DNA of 64,000 nt, taken from Earliella scabrosa. Its lineage: Eukaryota; Basidiomycota; Agaricomycetes; Polyporales; Polyporaceae. The first letter of the stretch is position 1, and each line of letters opens with the position of its first letter. This document shows positions 59,445 through 64,000 of this stretch, one piece after another. Made by a program: the position numbers and the translations under genes. Under the pieces are notes generated by a model, which saw only the letters and a program-made list of their open reading frames with translations, had not been told where the DNA came from and ran no database searches. Location: positions 558,001-622,000 of the forward strand of contig JABYQQ010000024.1 of the NCBI GenBank assembly GCA_022605405.1, read 5' to 3'.

Positions 59445-61455
59445 ATGAGGTTTGCAGCACCACGATCAACATCACCCTCGCCCACTAGGAGGTAAGCCGT
59501 ATGACACCACGGCGAGTGGCTTCATGTTCAAATCCAGTTTCGTGTCCTAGGCGTCATCGGCCTCGCTCGACTTTTGGCGTGCCAGCGGACTCGTCTTCAG
59601 AAGATGAGCAGGATTCGTCGGACTCAGACAGTGTTGGCTCTTCCTCTGAGGAGTCCATTGGTTACGCCTCTGATTCTGCACCAACGTAAGGAACTCTCGC
59701 GTGTGTCCTCCTCGAGAATACCAGTCCGACGTTTATGCAGAAAGCCCCGAAGGCAGAAGACTATAGCAGAGCAATGGCTGATGGAAGATACCCTCGCAGC
59801 TGTGCGACGACGGCTCAACCATGTCGATCCATATGAGGAGTGGGAGAAGGAGACACGACAGGAAGCTTTCGTACGTCGAGTGACTGTTTCATCGCTGGCC
59901 CGTCTGACAGAGTATAAAGCGCGTCGCGAGGCAAAAGCACGCACAAGATTGTCTCCAGCAGAAGAAGGCACGGGGTGAACGTCGTGCAGAGGATGACCAG
60001 CGGCGCGCTGCGCTCCATGAACAACAACTTAAGGAGGTTGAAGCCCAACTTGCTGCCATGAATCTCCAGAAGCAGCAAGAAGAAGACAAACTCCGCGCAC
60101 AATGGAAGGAGCGTGATCGTCAGCTCTGGGCCCGCATTGACACGGTCATCAAGATCGAAGAGGAACGCGTCCGGGCGAAGCAGGAGGCAGAGCGGAAGAA
60201 ACGTGAGGAGGAGGAGCGGATCAGACGCGAGGCCGAAGAGAAGAAGCGACAGGAGGAGGAGAAGAGACGGAAGGAGGAGGAGGAGAAGCGTAAGCAGAGG
60301 GAGCAAGAGGAGGAGCAGAAGCGCAAGCAGCTGGAGGCGGATCGCGCACGGGAGGAGCGGGAACGCGCCGAGGAGCGGGAGCGAAAGGCCCTCGGTGTTA
60401 CCACTGCGTTTGAGGACTGGAAGCGGGCCAGGGAAACCCTGAAGGTATGTGTGCCAGTCTTCCTGCGTGTTGCACGTTGATGCAAACCAATGCTACCCTC
60501 AAGGCCCTCAAGGCGGGTCCCATGAAGATCGTCAAAGGCGACAAAGCCCTGAAGTCCATGTGGAGCGCAGGTCGCCGCGCTATTACTCCCAAGGTCGGAC
60601 AGCTCACGAACGACCCCAGTGCAATCATGCGAATCGTGAGTGTGCTTGGATTTCCGTTACGATACCATGATGCTATGATGATCTTCTACAGTCACAGGAA
60701 ATCGTCAATATTGTGCGACCAGCTCAGCCCCACCCTCCACCTGTTTACATCGCCCTTCTATCATCCCTCGCCAAGGCCATCCTTCTACAAGCCGAAACCG
60801 AGGTGACAGCCGAGAAGAAGAGCGCCATTCCTCTGGCTCAGGTAGCCACAAACCTTCTCATGGTGCTCGAAGGATTCGCCGACATCTTCTGGGCCAAGTT
60901 ATGCCAACGCGCCGGTGGTTGGCCAGTCCCTATCGTCGTCCCCGCTAAGGATACCGATGGTGTCGCATTCACTCAAGACGCTCGGCGGAAAGCTCTTGGA
61001 TATCGCAATGCGGAAGAGACCCTCGCCGAGTACACAAGTCGCATATCGGGTATGATGCGAGTGTATTTCCACGTCTTAACAGCATCGGTGAACCAACCGC
61101 TCGATCCCGTCATGAGAATATCCCGGATCTGGACTTTCTTTACACGAATGTTGCAGGAGCCACAGCTCTTGGAGAGTTCTGTCGCGCCAGAGGTGTTGCA
61201 CAGTAAGTGTCGCAACAGAAAAAATATTCGCCGACATTAACGTTTATTACGACAGCTGCACTGGACGTGAGCGGGCTTCTGGCGCGCGAAGTCTGGGGAC
61301 AGCAATGGATCCGCCTCCTCGCACTCATGTACGAAGGCGTTACGGTGGGCTATCATGGCCAGGAAGGCCGTCTCATTGGCGGTCAGTCACCAGAAGGCAT
61401 TGCTGCGCGGGTTCGCATGCAGCTGGAGGTAGAGCGCATCATGAGCGCGCCATGA
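59445..61455 (+). CDS. GLE1: Nuclear pore mRNA-export factor GLE1
   Basis: A multi-exon gene from ATG 59445 (MRFAAPRSTSPSPTR) to TGA 61453-61455. The N-terminus is Ser/acid-rich (VPADSSSEDEQDSSDSDS), followed by WLMEDTLAAVRRRLNHVDPY. A very long Glu/Arg/Lys coiled coil (about 59960-60400; EEERVRAKQEAERKKREEEE) precedes ALGVTTAFEDWKRARETLK. The conserved C-terminal helical domain then reads LKALKAGPMKIVKGDKALKS, QEIVNIVRPAQPHP, YIALLSSLAKAILLQAETEV, FPFVL-like ADIFWAKLCQRAGGWPVPIV, YRNAEETLAEYTSRISGMMR, VMRISRIWTFFTRML and VWGQQWIRLLALMYE. This architecture (coiled coil plus HEAT-like C-terminal domain) is that of Gle1, which with inositol hexakisphosphate activates the DEAD-box helicase Dbp5 at the nuclear pore. 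At least four short introns; exact edges near 59870-59960 are uncertain. Confidence 0.8.
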
Positions 61456-61856
61456 CATGACAGTTGGACGAACTTTGACGACGAGCTTTTGACGATCTTC
61501 AATCCGCCGCCACGGAGGCCTTGTCTTTTGGCAGTTATATGATTTGTACCGCATTGTACTTTGTATCAACATCGCCTGCATAGTGTCTATCTGATTCAGA
61601 TCCGTACGATTGATATCATGCCTCGTGTCTGTCCAAATTGTCTGGCAGACAATCATCTCGGGTCAAGACTGTCCGCTCTGTGTGATGGATCTGTCACGCG
61701 TGACACACTGTCCAAGGGAGGAGTGCGGCACGCCTGTCCAAGTCTTTGCCTTCTCCCCGCATTCGACGACCGGAGCGCTCTACTCACACTGTAACCTGTA
61801 TACTATCTCATCGCCTACCCTCTGTCGCTCCTTACACTCTTGCTGTACATGTCACC
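61456..61856. other. Intergenic region between GLE1 and the kinase
   Basis: 401 bp. A plus-strand frame has Cys-rich stretches (CPRVC-like, CPLCVMDLSRVTHCPREECG at about 61670-61730), but it overlaps the presumed kinase promoter and lacks flanking structure, so I do not call a gene. Confidence 0.35.
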
Positions 61857-64000
61857 ATGGCTGCTGGCAACAACGGCCACAAGCACACCGGTTCCGTCTC
61901 GCAAGCGCAGAACCATAAGGCCCAACTCGCGAACGCATACAACGAGCTCGGCAAGGAGCTTTCCTCCCAGAAGATCAGGGTTGTCGGGAACTACACTCTC
62001 GGAAAGGTCATAGGGGAAGGTGCGCATCTACTCCGTCCGACTCTACCCACGTCTCATTGGTGGGACAGGCACATACGGCAAGGTGCGCATGGGCACCCAC
62101 CGTCTGACTGGCATCCGCGTCGCAATCAAGCAAATCCCCAAAGCCATGTCCGCGTCCTTGACCCGCGAGATCCACCACCACCGTCAGCTCCACCACCCGC
62201 ATGTAACCCAGCTGTATGAAGTCATCGCGACCGAGTCCAGCATCTGGCTCGTCACCGAGCTCTGTTCTGGCGGGGAGCTTTTCGACTACCTCGCAGAGAA
62301 GGGCCGTCTCAACGAGGATGAGACACGCGTGCTCTTTGGGCAGCTCTGTCTTGCGGTAGCCTACGTGCACGAGAAGGGCATCGTTCACCGCGATCTCAAG
62401 CTCGAGAATGTGCTCCTCGACGAACGCTGTCGGGTCAAGCTTGGAGACTTTGGCTTCACGCGCGAATTCGAGAGGGGGTCACTGTTAGAAACCTTCTGCG
62501 GTACGACGGGGTATGCGGCCCCTGAGATGCTGTTGGCGAAGAAGTACCTCGGTCCAGGTGCGTCGCGATCGCACTAGACGGCCGACCTCGCGCTCATAGT
62601 ACCGCAGAGGTCGACGTCTGGTCGTTGGGCGTGATCCTATACACGCTTTTGACGGGCACACTGCCATTTGACGACGACGACGAGAGTGTCATGCGGGAGA
62701 AGGTGATCAAGGGCGTGTATGATGACCCTGAGTGGCTATCAGACGGTGCGTACCAAGCCCTCGCCTCGTTCCCGGAGTGTTGATTGTCGTCGGACAGACT
62801 CGAGAGATCTGCTATCCAACATCCTCCAAGTTGATCCCACCAAGCGACTCACAATCGCGCAGATACTCACCCATGCCTGGTTCACGGCTAGCAAGGACGC
62901 CCCCAATCGAGACTCAATGCAGAGCACGCCCCCGGTTCTAACACGTCCATCCTCGCCTGCGCAGCTGCACATTAACACAGCTGTCCATCCGCAGCCCCCT
63001 TCCGCTTCTACAGCCTCCGACGCGACGTTCCATTCTGCCTCTTCGGAGTTCGCTTCCTCTACCCCTACAACCCCTGATGACAAAATTGACCTCACCGCCT
63101 CGCAAAGTACGCTCAGGAAGCTGACTGCGAACTCGACAGCCTCACCCAAGCCCTTCCCCGAGGCAAACGATGGATCTGACAGGAGCCCAGATACAACACC
63201 GTCGCGCCCGTCTGTCGCTCGCACAGATAGCGGCTCCAAGGTACCGCCTGCATACCCCACCCGCACTCCTGCCCGCACCAAGCGCCGCTCTGTCTCGTCG
63301 ACGCTCTCGGAGCATGGTCCAAATACGTTCGAGAAGTCTAACGTGCCTCATCCGCCTCAAGACTTCTCTTCTCTTCTGCAAACGCCTGCCCCCTTGATCT
63401 TCTCTACGCCCCTGGAACGGGACCTGTTGAACTCTATGAGTGCGCTCGGGCTTGATACGGGTCAGATAGTGCACTCGGTACTGACCGACGCATGCGATGC
63501 GACTGGGGCACTCTGGTGGATGCTCAAGCGCAAAGCGGAGCGGAAAGCGCTGGAGGAAGCCACCAAGGAACCTGTTGCAGAACAGGCCGCCGATACGCCT
63601 GCCCAGCGTCCATCTCCTACAGACTCCCCGGTCGAGGAGAAGCGCCCCGAGTCACGACGGGACAAGTCCCTTGGACGGTCCTCACAGCATCGCTCACATA
63701 CGGACGAGGGCCAGCCGTCGTCCAGCGGTCGCTCGCGAGAGTCTCGTGCACCCATTCCTCCCGCCCTCCTACCAGCGCAGTCTGCACCAGAGCTGCAGTT
63801 CATCCCCGCGACCCCGACCGTCGCGACGACCAAGCGGCCTACCACACCTCCCCGAGCACCCTCGCCTACCAACCCTCTCCTGTCCCCAACGCCTTCCGTA
63901 GCAGAGTCGCTCGCAAAGTCAAGTCCGAGTACGCCGAGCAGCTCGAAGGACAAGGACCAGGGTTCCAAGGGCCGCAAGAACCGCGCGGGGAGTGTCAGCA
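61857..64000 (+). CDS. CAMKL-type serine/threonine protein kinase (KIN4/SNF1-like), partial
   Basis: Four exons: 61857-62019, 62069-62557, 62608-62745 and 62798 onward; the gene runs off the window. The N-terminal 50 residues precede the kinase domain: NYTLGKVIGE-GTYGKV (Gly loop, split by intron 1), VAIKQIPK (Lys), TREIHHHRQLHHPHV, LCSGGELFDYL, IVHRDLKLENVLLD (catalytic loop), LGDFGFTREF (DFG), TFCGTTGYAAPEML (activation segment), DVWSLGVILYTLLTGTLPFD, and DPTKRLTIAQILTHAWF. The following Ser/Thr/Pro-rich C-terminal region is long and still open at 64000; it contains LLNSMSALGLDTGQIVHSVL with WWMLKRKAERKALEE, a helical segment of the kind found in fungal CAMK-like kinases. The PEVDVWSLG and SDDSRDLLSN junctions confirm introns 2 and 3. 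Confidence 0.85.

Noticed and set aside
61610..61918. Small Cys-rich (RING-like) protein.
   Set aside because: The cysteine pairs do not complete a RING spacing, and the frame runs into the kinase start region.

Overview
The window is nuclear DNA of a filamentous basidiomycete, most likely a wood- or litter-decay Agaricomycete. The evidence is the many GT-AG introns of about 45-75 bp, a cluster of basidiomycete-specific DUF6534 membrane-protein genes, the KDZ (Kyakuja/Dileera/Zisupton) and Plavaka transposons typical of these fungi, and ordinary fungal genes (GLE1, a CAMKL-type kinase, a SAM methyltransferase) at the right end. About 50 kb of the 64 kb is mobile or repeated DNA, mostly nested insertions.

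Layout. 1-2166: a higher-order tandem satellite. 2260-8457: KDZ element 1, with a small companion gene (D1) tail-to-tail with a KDZ transposase that carries a C-terminal Ulp1/SUMO-protease domain. 8734-9240: the 3' part of a broken DUF6534 gene. 9241-24522: a Plavaka (CACTA-like) element with 16-bp inverted ends, an accessory gene and a divergent transposase; a complete Ty3/gypsy chromovirus (15845-23605, TSD TCGTC) sits in the transposase. 24523-24741: the middle of the same DUF6534 gene. 24742-50249: a giant second KDZ element with 44-bp inverted ends, palindrome-rich subterminal arrays and six genes: A, B (Zn2Cys6-like), C, a TET/JBP-type dioxygenase, a CxC2-KDZ transposase and companion gene D2. 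A 429-bp hAT-like MITE interrupts the TET/JBP gene and a full Ty1/copia (42934-49468, TSD TAATG) interrupts the right subterminal repeats. 50250-51820: the 5' part of the broken DUF6534 gene. 52517-54419: a second DUF6534 gene. 54750-56250: an unresolved membrane-protein-like region. 56895-64000: methyltransferase, F-box/LRR-like protein, GLE1 and a protein kinase cut by the window edge.

How it fits together. One host DUF6534 gene on the minus strand is now spread over 43 kb (51820 to 8734). Plavaka lies in one of its introns and KDZ element 2 in the exon region just before. Those elements were hit in turn by gypsy, copia and MITEs. KDZ element 2 looks like a transposon carrying a DNA-modification enzyme: a TET/JBP 5-methylcytosine oxidase 77 bp upstream of its own transposase, beside three uncharacterised cargo genes. 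The companion gene D occurs beside both KDZ transposases, with the same three-exon structure, and is the best candidate here for an undescribed transposition-associated factor.

Limits. Exon boundaries were read by eye from splice signals and reading frames, domains were recognised by motif without any search, and the left end of KDZ element 1 is outside the window or inside the satellite.
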